Shown here piece after piece: positions 11,661-23,497 of a stretch of DNA of 64,000 bases. This DNA is from Entoloma clypeatum (lineage: Eukaryota; Basidiomycota; Agaricomycetes; Agaricales; Entolomataceae). The translations under genes and the position numbers were made by a program. Where the stretch lies: NCBI GenBank assembly GCA_963565915.1, contig OY751492.1:372001-436000 (forward strand), in the 5' to 3' direction. Each line of letters starts with the position of its first letter. Positions within the stretch are counted from its first letter, which is position 1. Below the pieces are notes generated by a model, which was given only the letters and a program-made list of their open reading frames with translations, made no database searches and was not told the origin of the DNA.

Positions 11661-12914
11661 TCAAATCTGCGAGGGAGGAGTTATCGATTTGCCACGTGCG
11701 GAGAAAGTATCAAACCCTCCCCACCCATCCGCCAACCACCCCACAATCAACGGCGTCAACTCCCCAAGTTTCCTCTCTCCGTCCCTCCCCCATATAAAAT
11801 CGAGATACGGATCGTCATGCACCCCATGCTCCTGCAGGATCAGCCTCGCGCCGCTGTGCACCTCACACAAGCCCTGTCCAAACCGCACGATATCGTCCTT
11901 GAAACACTCCGCTCCCCCCACGCTCACCAGCACACGCTCCGCGACTTGCGAGATGCCGTCCCACCACCCCTTCGGAGCTTTCACCGCCTCCAGGTACGGG
12001 AGCGCGTCAGTGGGGAGACCGGCAAGGACGAGGTCGGCCCAGTAGTGGATCGCGCGGGTGCCGATCGTGTCTGAGGAGTTGTTGGCTGTCATGGATGGAG
12101 CGTCGGAGGTGAGGCAGACCCAAGGGGACATGAGGTACACGCCGGCAAAAGGGGAGGAGAGGGTGAGCGGTGGGACTGACGGGATGGGGTGGAGGATGTG
12201 GGAGATGAGCTGCAGGATGAGGTTGGCACCGGCGGAGTCGCTGGTGAGTTGTAGGTTGTGGGGTTCGAGACCGATGGAGAGGAGGTATTGTATGGCGAGT
12301 ACGGCTTGAGTGAGTTGCGTTGGGAAGGTCGCGGTTGGGATGAGGGCTGTAGGGATGTCAGTGTATGTGAGCCAAAAAAAGCAGGGGTTGCGCACAATAG
12401 TTTAGGACGGCGAGACCGACTTCTTTGTCCTTGGCCTTCAATTCCTGCTTTACATAATTCCAAAAGCTCGCCGCGACGTCCTGCATCGGGAAGATGAAAG
12501 CCCCGCCATGAATCCACAGAATCACCTTGTCCTTCCTCCGCTCCCCGATCCATAGCAACCTTGCGTTCATGTCCAGCTCATCGACAAGATTGGGAAGCTT
12601 GTTAGCGCGGGTCCACGTCCTGTAAACGCTGTGAGTCGTGCCCGTCAACCACTGCAGCTGCCTGGCGTTCAAGGTCCGTGTGGCGTGGTGCGATACCTTA
12701 TCGCCCACGACGCGTTTCCAGCTCTTGTGGCGATTGTTGTGGTGTAAGGGTGATGTTAGAAGTGTCCATATGAGGACGATGGCTACGGAAATTCGAAAAA
12801 ACGCGGGGAGTGAGAGTGAAAGTGAGAATAAAACATACGTAAGTGGAAGAAGATCGAAGCATATGTCCCGATTTTCTCGGCGAATGTGGCTTGACCGTAG
12901 GAGGTATCTCTCAT
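11661..12914 (-). CDS. Alpha/beta hydrolase fold-3 esterase (copy A)
   Basis: Three exons (12914-12839, 12782-12396, 12346-11661) give 382 codons. A hydrophobic N-terminal segment suggests a membrane anchor. The oxyanion motif HGGAF sits near residue 115 and the nucleophile serine (about 192) lies in SDSAG, where most relatives have GDSAG. A likely catalytic His is in VHDDPYLDF. The family includes steryl acetyl hydrolases and related lipid or xenobiotic esterases; substrate unknown. It is a paralogue of the gene at 21170-22470: both share an intron at the codon after LNY and a similar N-terminal arrangement. Copy A lacks the intron that splits the HGG motif in copy B. Confidence 0.82.
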
Positions 12915-13183
12915 GTGCTGAAGGTATCAGTCGGAATTCGGAGCTGCTCGGTGGAAGTTGACATTCAATCGATCACGTGTTGACGCGTTTGTTTGTTTGG
13001 GTTTCGCGTCGCGTCGCATGATGAAGCTCTTATTATCAGGTTTGAAACAAAGTATGTCCTAGCAATACGAAAACCGGCAAGCTCACCAGGTACTTTCAGG
13101 TTCTTGAAGTTATCTTTTGCAATCGGACATGACCGGTTGACCACTTTTGCGGATATATATAGCAATAAGCACTTTCAATGGCA

Positions 13184-13191
13184 CGGACGTA
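13184..13191. repeat. Left 8-bp target site duplication (CGGACGTA)
   Basis: CGGACGTA directly precedes the hAT element. An identical copy at 16391-16398 follows it. Eight-bp duplications are diagnostic of hAT insertion. Confidence 0.93.
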
Positions 13192-16100
13192 CAGTGTTGG
13201 TCTTAAGGCTTAGGGCTTAAGTTAAGTTAAGGCTTAATAACACCCTTAACTTAACCCTTAACAAGCATTGAAGAGATTGTAAAGGCTTAATATAGACTTA
13301 ATAGCACGACACGTAATAATATCCCGGTAGGAAAAAAGTTGACAACCTTCGAAAAAAAGGTGTACATCGTTATATCCCATTCTACCATGCCACCTTCGAA
13401 GGGACCACTCTGGAAATTCTTTTATCAAGGTGAAAAACAAAATTCGAGTCAGTTCAAAGCTTACTGCAAGGGCTGCGTTCAACACCACCGCATTGCGAGC
13501 GAGCCAATCGATGTTGACGAGCCTGAACCGCCTTTGGATGCCGACGTTGACATGATTCAGGGTTGGTATAAAACAGGTTAGTCGTAACCCGGGTGTGCCT
13601 GTTAATTGAGCTTAACTTGTGATAGCTTGTGAAAAGGCTGGGCATGTTCGCGGCGAAAAATCGGCGATGATTGTGCATCTCATCGGCAACAAAGCTTGTC
13701 CATATGCATCGAAGGAAGCGAAGAAAGCTGCAAAAAGGGAACGAGGAGGGGACACGAAAGATGATGTGGAATCCACGGATGCTGATGATGAGTCGGAGGG
13801 GCCCAGCGCGCCACGGAAAAAGAGAAAGAGAATCTTTGACAAGGTCAAGGAAAGCGTGAAGCAAACAGAACTAAAAGTCTTCAAAGGAATCAGTATTCCG
13901 TTCAACGACGCACAGGAAGAGCTCATCCGTAATCAATTTCTCCGTGCTACTATCTCTGCCAACCTCCCGTTCCGCTGGACCGAGGATGCTGAGGTCATCA
14001 AGTTGTTTCTGCTTTTCCGATCTATGGCATGTGATGTTATTCCATCGAGGCGAGCGCTGGCAGGCAGCCTCTTGAATGGCGAGAGTCAGCGAGTTGAGAA
14101 ATGCCTCAGGGAGGCATTAAAGGGAAAATATGTTGTTCTGGCGTGAGTGGTCACTGGTTACAGAGCATCAGTATACTTGAGTTGACTGTGGGGCGATTCT
14201 AGCTCTGACGGCTGGAAGGATAATGCAAAAAATGCCATTGCGGCCGTGAACGCCACTGTCGACTTCAAGGTATGCGAATCTCCGGTGCTTGCCTTGTCAG
14301 CGCACTAAACATAACACATAGTCATACCTGATTGATCTTGTAAAGACGAACAAAGACAAGAAAGATGGTGTCTCAATGTGTGCGATGTTTGCGGGGATGA
14401 TTGACAAGGCTGAACAAGTTTACGGCTGTGTTGTCATATGTTTTTGTTGTGATAATGATGGTGGGAGTCAAAGCGGTCGAAAACAATTGATTCTCGCTCG
14501 TCCGTGGTTGTTTGGTCCTCCTTGTTGTGCTCACCAAGTATGTTCCCAACCATGTTCCAATATACAACCGCACTCATACCATATGAATTCCAGCTCATCC
14601 TTGGCGACTACTTCAAAGAAAATCCAACGGCCAAAAAGATAGCGGAGGAAGCGACTGATTTGCTAGGCTGGCTCCTTGGCCACCAGCGTGTTCGTTCCAT
14701 CTTTGACGATGCACAAGCCTTGAAAAACAACGGTAGAGTCCTTACATATCTCGTTGCAAACCTCACGCGCTGGACAACCCACTACACGGCTTTTCGCCGG
14801 CTTCTGGACCTGAAATTACCTATCCGGCAGGCAGTCTTTTTGTCCCGCGATGATATCGTTGCTGCGCAAGTCGGTGCTGAACGCAATCCAGGAAAGAGCC
14901 TAAAACTCTCTAATGCAGCAAACACCCAATGCGACGTCATCGAGAATGCTGAATTTTGGAATCAACTCCAGATCGTCGTTGATGACATCGAGCCAATTTG
15001 CTACGGTACCAACATTAACCAGAGGGATAAGACACGCCCTGATCAAGTCATTTTAACGCTCGCTGGTATTTTTCTCCACTTTGACCGCCACGCTGATCAT
15101 TCTGTTGCTGCGGGAATGCGGAAACGTCTCGAGAAGCGGTGGAAGGCCTTGGACCAGCCGATGTTCATCTTCGCCCTGATCTTGAATCCGTACGAGCGCC
15201 TCGATCGTTTTGGGGATAAAGCTGGTGTCAACGTGTTTTCCCTTAACACACTATTGATGGATGTAAGTGACGTGTTACGTGCGAAGGAATTTATCGTGGC
15301 ATATGCTCACCTGATCATAGTTGTATCGACGTGTCAAATCTCGACCACCGTCGACGATCCTTACCCCCGAAGCTACAAAGGCACTAGAAGACTTGAAGGC
15401 TCAGAAGGAAAAGGAAGTGTCGGTAGCATTTTTGCAGTACCTTGCAGGCACGGGGATTTTTGCAGAGTGGGAGAAGAATCGTGGCGCATTTGAAAGCATA
15501 CATGTAAGGATCAATATCATAACAAATTCTGAAGAATAACCATTTCGTCAGGGAGAGGACCCGATAATTTTCTGGCAGCAGCTCAAGGGTGTTCCGGAGG
15601 TCGCTGAGCTGGCTGATCTTGCAACACTGTTGCTCGGCATCGTCGTAAACCAGGCAGGATGTGAGCGGGACTTCTCGGACCTCAAGATAAAGAAGACGCG
15701 GCTCCGTAATCGCCTTGGACTTCCTAAGCTTCATAAAATGTCGAAGGTTTGGCTTCTTTCTCATCCCCATCGTTCAAAAGTCTCACATTTCAACAAGGTT
15801 GGCGCAAACATCCGAGCTGACCATTATGCACAAGGATTCACGGAATCTCGTGAGAAACGGAAGAATCACGAGGACGACCGAACCAGGCAGCTCCTGGCTG
15901 TTCCACGATATGCCGATATTTTGGAATGCGGAGGAGCTGATGAAGAAGGCGAAGACGATGAGACTCCACAGTCAGTGCTGGTGACATCGGCCAGTGCTTG
16001 GCGTCGTGAGTTTGCAAAATGGGTCGAAGAAGAAAGAGAAGATGATTCAGAGGATGACTCCGACGAGCTGGGAGCTCTTGCATCAGGAGGGCGTCGTATA

Positions 16101-16390
16101 AGGGCATGGCTCCCCTGCTCGCTCACTACACTTTTTACGGGTGAGAGCAAGCGACCTGCAACCCATCGCCGTCGGCCTTTTGACCGTGAGGCTTTGTTGA
16201 TGGAGCTCCTGGCAGCAGAACATGAAGACGAAGAGCCTGACGCTGGTGCTCTCGAGGGTTCGGGTGACGACTACGGACCATAGTCTGGGATTTTAACCCC
16301 TTAACATACCCTTAATATTAAGACCCTTATTAACCTTTAAGCCTTAAGAACAAATCGTGACCCTTATTAACCCCTTAATAGCCAACACTG
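13192..16390 (+). mobile_element. Complete hAT DNA transposon, 3199 bp
   Basis: The element starts CAGTGTTGG and ends CCAACACTG, a 9-bp terminal inverted repeat. It is flanked by identical 8-bp duplications. Both ends carry many TTAAGG/CCTTAA-type subterminal repeats (13198-13290 and 16295-16375), the sort of sites bound by hAT transposases. Inside is one spliced transposase gene with no visible defect. Perfect flanking duplication and an intact gene point to a recent insertion that may still be active. Confidence 0.93.
13387..16283 (+). CDS. hAT transposase (BED finger, hATC dimerisation domain)
   Basis: Seven exons (13387-13576, 13626-14142, 14203-14269, 14322-14537, 14594-15262, 15321-15503, 15552-16283) join to 857 codons in frame. 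The N-terminus has a Cys/His zinc-finger-like segment split by intron 1, then a basic region (PRKKRKR) that could be a nuclear signal. The catalytic core includes SDGWKD in exon 3. The C-terminal hATC domain reads NQAGCERDFSDLKIKKTRLR in exon 7, followed by an acidic tail. Such enzymes excise and reinsert elements with the matching terminal repeats. The upstream in-frame start at 13339 is not ATG, so 13387 is used. Confidence 0.9.
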
Positions 16391-16398
16391 CGGACGTA
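16391..16398. repeat. Right 8-bp target site duplication (CGGACGTA)
   Basis: Identical to the left copy at 13184-13191. Confidence 0.93.
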
Positions 16399-16984
16399 TC
16401 ACATACTTCACAAAGTCACACAACCACTTCACCGGAGCATATGTGCTTCTTGGCAAGAGATCTGAGACAACTCCACGCCCGGCAAATGCCCGTCCATAGT
16501 ATATAAACCCGCGAAGGCCAACACAAATCCCCATCGTCTCTTCTCTTCCTCCCGTCATCTCTTCTCGCTTTCCTCTCTCTCATTCCTTAATCTTCCCCGC
16601 CCACTCCCTCATTGTTTTCCTCGTTCCAGTTCCCCGCCTCCAAGTAGAGAGCTACGTCGTGCTTTCTATCTCGCTTCGAACACGCTCACGGTGGGTTTCT
16701 TACAGGATGTCTTGCGCCGTGGAGCAAAGACGGAAACCTTGCACCAAGAGCCCCGGGTTGTATGCGAGGCGGTGGGAGAAGGGAAGTGGAGGAGGTCAGG
16801 GCCGGGTGGGAAGGGGAGAGGGAGAGGGAGAGGGAGAGAGGGGAGGGTTAGCTGGGGTCCTGCAGGACATGCCCAGTACGTTTCCCGCTCAATTCCATCA
16901 ACCCGCCTTTGTTCATTTTTCTTCGTTTCTCTAGATGAGGCATGACGCAGGCTTCCCACTCGTGGCAATGTCCGGGGTGGATGA

Positions 16985-17215
16985 CTCGCGGGTGAGAGTG
17001 GTCATCGTAAGCTTCGCTTTTTCTGTGTTCTACAGTTCGTTATCCTCATCGTTGTCAGGGGACGAGAGTCCCAACAGGCCGCTCCTCCTGCGAAGGGTCT
17101 ATGTGCGGGTGAGGGCGATCATCGTGAGTCCTTTCCCTTTTTTTTATGTTTCGTCCTTCTAACATATCTTTCCATGGAAAGTGGCCGGGAGGCCTCACAG
17201 GTCGCTCCCCCGCCG
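16985..17215 (+). repeat. Imperfect tandem duplication, 117-bp period
   Basis: The block gggtgagagtggtcatcgt at 16990 recurs as gggtgagggcgatcatcgt at 17107. The following bases (pyrimidine run, then a ggccgctcc/ggtcgctcc block) also correspond. Each unit ends in a sequence like an exon-intron border. Confidence 0.55.
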
Positions 17216-17551
17216 AAATTGTCGCCAACGGTTGCGGGATGATACGGTGTTTCATACCGGCCACCGTAAATTCCCAAGTTGCATCTCACTCTTGACATGT
17301 TCGAATAAAATTGCTTTTCCAGATGACTGGCGGCGTTGTTGGGGAAAATGGGGGTGATGGGGTGTGGGGCAAGTGGAAGGTTGTTCATTCACTTAACAGT
17401 TGTGCCAGGCGAGCACAAGTTCAACGTGAGTCCTCTCGATCACTTCCACGCTTCGCTATCTGATAGTCTTGTGTCTAGGATTCCAGACTGGGGGGGCGCG
17501 GTTACGCTGGGGTTGTGGTGCCTGGTGCCCAGACGCCGGCTCGTGATTTTG

Positions 17552-17580
17552 CTTTCTTTCTTTCTTTCTTTCTTTCTTTG
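17552..17580. repeat. (TTTC)n microsatellite
   Basis: About six uninterrupted ctttc-type units followed by a T-rich run. Confidence 0.9.
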
Positions 17581-17944
17581 TTTTTTTTTGTCTTTCATTT
17601 TTGCATATTATTCCATCTACTTTACCAAACCAACATCCCGTTACTTTGGGGCGTTTTGTGGGCGAATCCCGGAGTATATTGGAAGGGTGGTGCTACTGCA
17701 TTGTGGTTTGTGCACTTTGCCATCCCATGGGCGTCTTTGCTGATCGTCCCAACAGCCCTTTTGCTCAGCGTGGCGCAAGACGTTACATCGACTATATCAC
17801 AGCAGGCACTGCGTACTATTCACATTCCGTCACGCTTTTGAGGACGATTTGCATCACACCTGCTCCCGACGAAACAAACAACGAAATCATTTCTGGCAGG
17901 CTATCAATGGAATTCACGCATCCGACCGCCATCCCTTCCAAGTG

Positions 17945-18367
17945 ATCGTGGCCTGTGGTGGAGCTTGTGCCGCTGTGACGTGGTTCTCGCTGGATCGGGG
18001 GAGGCTGTTGTGTGTGGGAGGGGCATACTCCCACCGCATCGGCCTGCTCAACCCCCCGAACCGTGTGTGATCGCAACCGATCGGCGGCATATGTGAAGCC
18101 ACTCGTCTATGCACCGTCATCGCGCAAAGTTCACAAAGAGGGACGCGTAGACTCGCTCAGTCACCCTCCGCGTTCTTCTCGTCTCGACGATCATGGCTTG
18201 CAGTGGACCTTGTGCTGCCGAGAAGTGGTGCCTGTTGGATTGGGGGAGGCTTCTGCGCGCGGGAGGGGCATACTCTCGCCGCAGTGGCCTGCTCAACCCC
18301 CCGAACCTTGGGTTCGCAACCTATCGGCAGTATCTTGTAAAGCTGTTCGTTCGTGTATTGTCTTCGT
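17945..18367 (+). repeat. Imperfect direct duplication, 245-bp offset
   Basis: 17945-18121 and 18190-18367 align over about 177 bp. Both encode, in the same phase, a segment with Cys, then TW or KW, GRLL, GGAYS and LLNPPN. The block ggaggggcatactc and the block ggcctgctcaaccccccgaac are conserved in both. Confidence 0.7.
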
Positions 18368-18567
18368 GGATAAAAGGGTTATCGTCATCCAGAGCGAGCT
18401 TGACGCGAAGGGCATGGTCTCCAATCAAAATCCAACTTTTGTAACTCATTCGATCGATATCCGACGTCAACTTTCACCGCTCATTTAGAATCCAACTGGA
18501 AGTCACTCCTTCCCTCTTCCAACACAACGCCCCATCGCTCTTTGATATAGTCTCGTGTCTCGATCTC

Positions 18568-18805
18568 ATTCACTCGTTTGAAGCCAACTTCCGTCTCTCC
18601 TTTGAGTCAACTTCGGTCCAACTCCTCGCCGTTCTTTTGACCGACCCCCACCACTCGTCAATATCTTCAAGTGGTCAACACTCGTTCCCGCGACCTGGTG
18701 TCCCTTGTCAAGTTTGGTAGCTCGTTCAGCCCCACTCCAACTTCAGTCACTCGTTTGAAGCCAACTTCAGTCGTTCCTTTGTACCGACCCTCGCCGCTCC
18801 TTGCC
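18568..18805 (+). repeat. Imperfect direct duplication, about 177-bp offset
   Basis: tcactcgtttgaagccaact occurs near 18568 and again near 18745. In both cases a tc-rich block, cctttg, and an accgaccc block follow. Confidence 0.55.
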
Positions 18806-19236
18806 TCGCATGTCTCTCTCCTTTTCTGTTGAACATCACCACAAAGCCCCTCAGCGGAGAGTTCTTATTGAATGGCGTTCAATGCTCTTAGTTGGTATGG
18901 CATGTGGGCACATTTTGATGGTTCTCGGATTCTTCTAGTTAGTTTCTTTTATCTGTTTCCTTCTCTAGCTTGCAAATAGAATCTGAACGAAGATTGTGCG
19001 CGAATAGACGGATAATATGTCCCGTAACGTTTACCGGGTCGTGGGGTCATTTTCGAAAGACCGAGTCATTGTTGCCCGCTAAACCGGTGGACCTGCCTGT
19101 TCCGTTGAAAGCATATCTGAACATGGATAATTCCACAAGCTTCCATCAGAAACGGCAGGCGCTTAGGGCTTTTCTCACGCAGCTTGCCACCTTGCCTCAT
19201 CGTTGTCCAACAGCCACCTTTCTGGCAGTCCCGAGC

Positions 19237-19730
19237 ATGACTTACTCTCCCAAGTCCTCTAACACGAACGAGGTACGTCAACACCTTCATGCTCCACCGT
19301 CGCATGTAGGCCTCACCACGTTTTACAGAAATCCCCCAAAGCCGAACCACTGGGCACCCCCGGGATGGCTGGCGCACCTCAAGCCCGTGTGTATCCTCCC
19401 ATCTCACCACTCACCTATTGACAATCGACAGCTCCAAATGCGAGGGACGGCGCTAGAGTCGCTGCTGCAGGACGAGGTGGTTTACTGGACGGCGTCAAAT
19501 CCTTAAAAAATGGTCTATTGGGCGGTGTCAAAGGTTTAACGAGCTGGATTCCGGTCGCTGGGGGCATAACGGGCGTGGTGATCGATACCGTTAGTGGTGT
19601 AACCGACCTGCCATTCAATCTCGCTGGAGCCGTGACGAACGCCGCATTGGGCGTTCTTGATGATGTTCCAGTTGTCAACGCTGTATCTAACTCCGTGAAT
19701 ACTTTTCTCACTGGGAATGGAAAGGAATAG
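19237..19730 (+). CDS. Small orphan protein, 130 residues, Gly/Val-rich
   Basis: Three exons (19237-19272, 19329-19386, 19432-19730) with canonical GT-AG borders join to 130 codons. The N-terminal 50 residues are polar (MTYSPKSSNTNEKSPK). The rest is a glycine- and valine-rich, partly amphipathic region, for example LLGGVKGLTSWIPVAGG and TDLPFNLAGAVTNAALG. No signal peptide is seen and no family is recognised. The splice sites and the way the frame is kept make it a likely gene rather than a chance ORF. Function unknown; membrane association is possible. Confidence 0.6.
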
Positions 19731-21169
19731 GCCTGGTGAGCTTCGCGACATAGTTTTTGATCGAGTGTGTACAGTGTAGTTGTATTGTTCAGTTGAGAAT
19801 GACCGTGTGTTTTGGTACTTGACTTTTGAGGTTGGGAGTTGAACGTTGAGGTTTGAGGACGAGCGCTCGAGCTCAAGGCCAAGTTCCAGTACAGGGCTTT
19901 GTCAAGATTTTGCGACAGGGGAGAGGCCACTAGTCAGGATAGACCATCAGCATCAGACTATTTGATCACCTCACGGTCCCTGGAGCACCAACCTTTATTT
20001 CTCAGACGAGAGTTGGACGACTCGGAGCTGAGACCTCTTCGGATAACAAAAATTTTGAAAAAGGTGGAAAGGCGCGCGATCGATCCAGGTCAGAATCGAT
20101 GATGCAAGCCATATGCATGTATGCCACAGGTGTCAATACATCACGTAGGGGATCGAGGCATCATCAAAGCCACAATGCCCACTTTATCAGGCAGTATTGG
20201 TGATTCCCAGTTGACATACTACTCATCCTGGCGGCTTTTCAAAGAGGCAGATGGGAAGATCCGACTCCTTTTGATGATTACAACAAATGCATCACGATTT
20301 TCTGATGCGGTAGTGGGTGTCACTATGGTACAAGTCCTTTCCCACCTTAAGCATGCAAGCGCAGTGCTCTGGCCGTGTCCTTTGGATTGATGCTGGCTGG
20401 TGAGAGGCAATCCTTAGCATCGTGGTTGACTGCCTTGACTGCTCTTCCAAAAATCGGTGGCGTCGATGATCCGTTCTGACAGGTTCTGACAGTGGTGGAC
20501 GTCCCTTCCATTATACCCGACCACCTTCCGAGAGGGATCACGCAGCATTCCATATAAATGTGGCGCACCGTAAGCAAGTGTAGGCACTGAGTGTACATTC
20601 ACCATCATCCCAGCCAGTGACCAGTGGTTGTCGAAATGATTGGTGATTCAATATTCAATCTTAGTGTTCGAAGTCATGCAATCACATCTAGCTTCCAATT
20701 TAGCGTCAAAGCCATCACACTTTGGCATGATTGACAGACAGCCCTCAAAACCGAATGGTCCGATCCTTCGTGCGATCTCTTTCCCGCCACCAAGCTGTAC
20801 ACAAAACACAATCGGATGGGCTCTGTTTACAACTAACCTTTTGATGGAATGAAGCCAGGGTATCAACGTTCAACTCGAGGGGACAAATGTGACCTTAGCG
20901 TACGTACTTATGGCGTTGCGGAATGCTCGAGTTCCGACACGCCACGGGTTAATGTCAGATGGGCCAGCTGTAAGTAGTAGCGGCCGAGGAGGTTCCTTGG
21001 ATGCTTGAAGGCTTCAGATCATGACGCCGTTCTTTCCATTTCCAGACGATGACCTTCTGGCGCCTGTTAAAAGCCAGGGCATATCCAAAAAGACGCGGAA
21101 CAAGCCACCTCTCAATCCCCCCCCCACGATATCCTCGAACGAAGAGGGACGGGACTCCGAGTCTTTCCG
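19731..21169. other. Intergenic stretch
   Basis: I see no supportable gene. Short ORFs on both strands lack domains and do not link through good splice sites. Confidence 0.45.
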
Positions 21170-22470
21170 ATGTCGAGGCCATACGCTGATGTGTCATGGA
21201 TAGACATAGCCTCGATCTTTCTTCCTCTGTTCCAACTTCGTGAGTCGTCTTTTGGGCCGTCTTCACTCAATATTCAGGTTTCGCACCCCTCAAACATGCA
21301 TTGTTCCAACAGCTTTTCTTCTCCTGTGGACCGCTTTCAAACACCTCGTGACCGTTTACGCTCATTCAACCCGCCGTGGCCGGCGCAAAACATGGCGTCG
21401 ATCACTCGGCGATACCGCTTTCCGCTTCCTAACAGAGAGGTGGAGCATCCAGCAATTGCAGTTTGCTCTTGGGACATCAAAGCATGTGTACGAGAAGTGG
21501 GCGAAGCAGAATGGGCTGCCGGCGTATGTGGAGCCGGTGGGCGAGGATGCTCGGCTCCTCTGGATTGGACCGCGCCAGACGAAACGCGTCGTTCTTTACT
21601 TTCATGGTAAGGAGATCTCATTTGGATTGGATCGTAAATGATATGGTCCCGGCATTGCCGGTGATAGGTGGAGGGTACCTTCTTCCCTTGTCTGATTTCG
21701 CTGTGTCATTCTGGAACCACGCTCGGAAAGAGTGTAAACGGGACGGTATGGACGTTGGGTTCGCCATTCTGAATTATTGTGAGTGTTCGAAAAGCGTCCA
21801 CGAATTTCTTTTTTTAAAATCCGTCGCCGCAGCTCTCGTACCAACAGCTCGCTTTCCAAAACAGCTCACACAAGCCGTCGCAGCATTGCAGCACGTCATC
21901 ACGAAGCTTAAGGTACACCCCGGGAACATCCAGATCACAGGAGATTCTGCGGGGGCAAACCTCGCGCTCGCACTTCTGTCACATCTCATGCATCCCCTCG
22001 ACGGAATACCTCAGTTAACATTGCCTTCGCCGCTCAAGGGCGTCTACTTCATGTCGCCGTGGTTCTGCCTCACTGCCGACAGAGCTTCCCTGGCAAACAA
22101 AGACGCCACGGACGTAGTCGGCGTCGAAACCTACCTCGACTGCGCGCGCAAAGTCCTAGCAGGCGGCGTCCCCCGTTCGGTCTACCCGTACCTAGTCGCA
22201 ACCACCGCTCCCGATTCGTGGTTCGCGGGGATAGACAGAGTCGTCGAGCGTATCCTCGTGACGACAGGCGGTGCTGAGTGCCTGCGAGACGAGACTTTGA
22301 AGGTAGCGGAGCGTATCAGGAAGCACCATGACGGGACGACGATCGTTGTGCAGGAGGGCGGGGTGCATAACGACCCTTTTTTCGATTTTCTGGCTGGGGA
22401 GAGGGAGTTGTGCACGTTGGCGCCAGTTATCGTGGAGTGGGTTTCTGAGGGCTTTGCAAAAGAGGGATGA
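21170..22470 (+). CDS. Alpha/beta hydrolase fold-3 esterase (copy B)
   Basis: Four exons (21170-21239, 21313-21606, 21668-21778, 21833-22470) give 370 codons. The N-terminus is hydrophobic (IASIFLPLFQL, then FLLLWTAF), suggesting a membrane anchor. HGGGY forms the oxyanion hole and is split by intron 2. The nucleophile Ser (about 197) is in the canonical GDSAG, and HNDPFFDF carries a likely catalytic His. It is the paralogue of the gene at 11661-12914, on the opposite strand about 8.3 kb away. The family includes steryl acetyl hydrolase and related esterases. Substrate unknown. Confidence 0.85.
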
Positions 22471-22662
22471 GTTGTTGTGGGATGTACTGATAGACGCTGA
22501 TATCAAACGAATGATGACCGACGGCGGATGGACGTTGTGCTGGAATACGAGAAGTATTTATACTTGGAAGCGTCTCGGAGTCCGGCACGATCATGGTCAA
22601 ATCATAGGGCATCGTAAATGCGCGCGATGCGTTCCACGATCGTAACCATTGAAAGGACACTG

Positions 22663-22687
22663 AAAAAAAAAAAAGGGGGGGGGGGGG
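22663..22687. repeat. A12-G13 homopolymer run
   Basis: Twelve A followed by thirteen G. Slippage-prone in life and in sequencing; its length should not be trusted. Confidence 0.85.
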
Positions 22688-22890
22688 ACGAATAAAGCCC
22701 TCGACGACGATTGACCAGATAATCTGGGGAATGTTCAGGTGGTCAACCTCTTTGGAAATGGGAGCAGCCCTCTCAAGTAGTCCCACGCATAACGACGGTC
22801 GATGAATATTAAATGAGTTTAAATAGGCAAACGAAAGGACCTGGCGAACGAGTGGATGAAATCGGCGCAAGTAAAAGCGGCGTCCAGCCC

Positions 22891-23497
22891 TTACAAACTC
22901 CAAACGACGTAGCCAGCAATACCATCATCCAAATACCCGGCGGCTTTGGCCTGGTCCCTTTCATCAGGGTACTGGGTGTAGAGATGGTCAGTTTGTTCTT
23001 TGTTCCATAAGCCGTAGAGCGGCACGGTCCCTGCACAACGACCATCCGAAAAGATGTAGCCCGTAATGCCCTCATAATGGTACCCTGCCTCGATCGCATA
23101 GCTTTTTACAAAGGCCGATGCTGTATAAAGATGGTCAGACTGTTTGACGTTGTGGAGGCGGAAAAGAGGGGTAGTGCCAGGAGCTTGGGTGGCGAAGATG
23201 GAGCCCGAAGGGTCCCCGGCTATGTATCCCTCCTGGGTCGTGGCAGTCGAGACCTCGTGGGAGTTCATGGTGTAGATGTGATCCTGGGTTTGGGGATTAT
23301 ACAGTCTGTACAAGGTTGTTGCACGTTTTGTGTCATGGCAAGCGGCGGCTGCGCGAGCCTGGGGACAGAGTTAAGGTCAGTTGGAGGGAGATCTATGTCT
23401 TGGCGGAGTGACATACGACGAGAACAGATGGAGAAGCCAGGGCTGGGTTGGCGACGAGGGCCAAGAAGACGGTGAGAGTTGAGAAAACGAGCTTCAT
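22891..23497 (-). CDS. Secreted DUF5648 repeat protein
   Basis: Two exons (23497-23417, 23358-22891) give 182 codons. The first exon is a clear signal peptide (MKLVFSTLTVFLALVANPALA). The mature part is three repeats of about 45 residues, each with an LYRLYN-like start, DHIYT or DHLYT, EGY/AGY, and a glycine-aromatic end such as GYIFS. This matches the DUF5648 pattern known from secreted fungal and bacterial proteins, often attached to enzymes; here it stands alone. The role is not known; binding to cell-surface or environmental polymers is a guess. Confidence 0.82.

Larger units (their letters stand above)
16399..19236. other. Gene-poor stretch rich in direct duplications
   Basis: No protein family is recognised. 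The region is pyrimidine-rich on the plus strand and contains three sets of imperfect direct repeats, listed separately, plus a TTTC microsatellite. The repeated units at 17945 and 18190 keep an open frame with shared residues (GRLL, GGAYS, LLNPPN), so an unknown spliced gene is possible but cannot be assembled. Confidence 0.4.
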
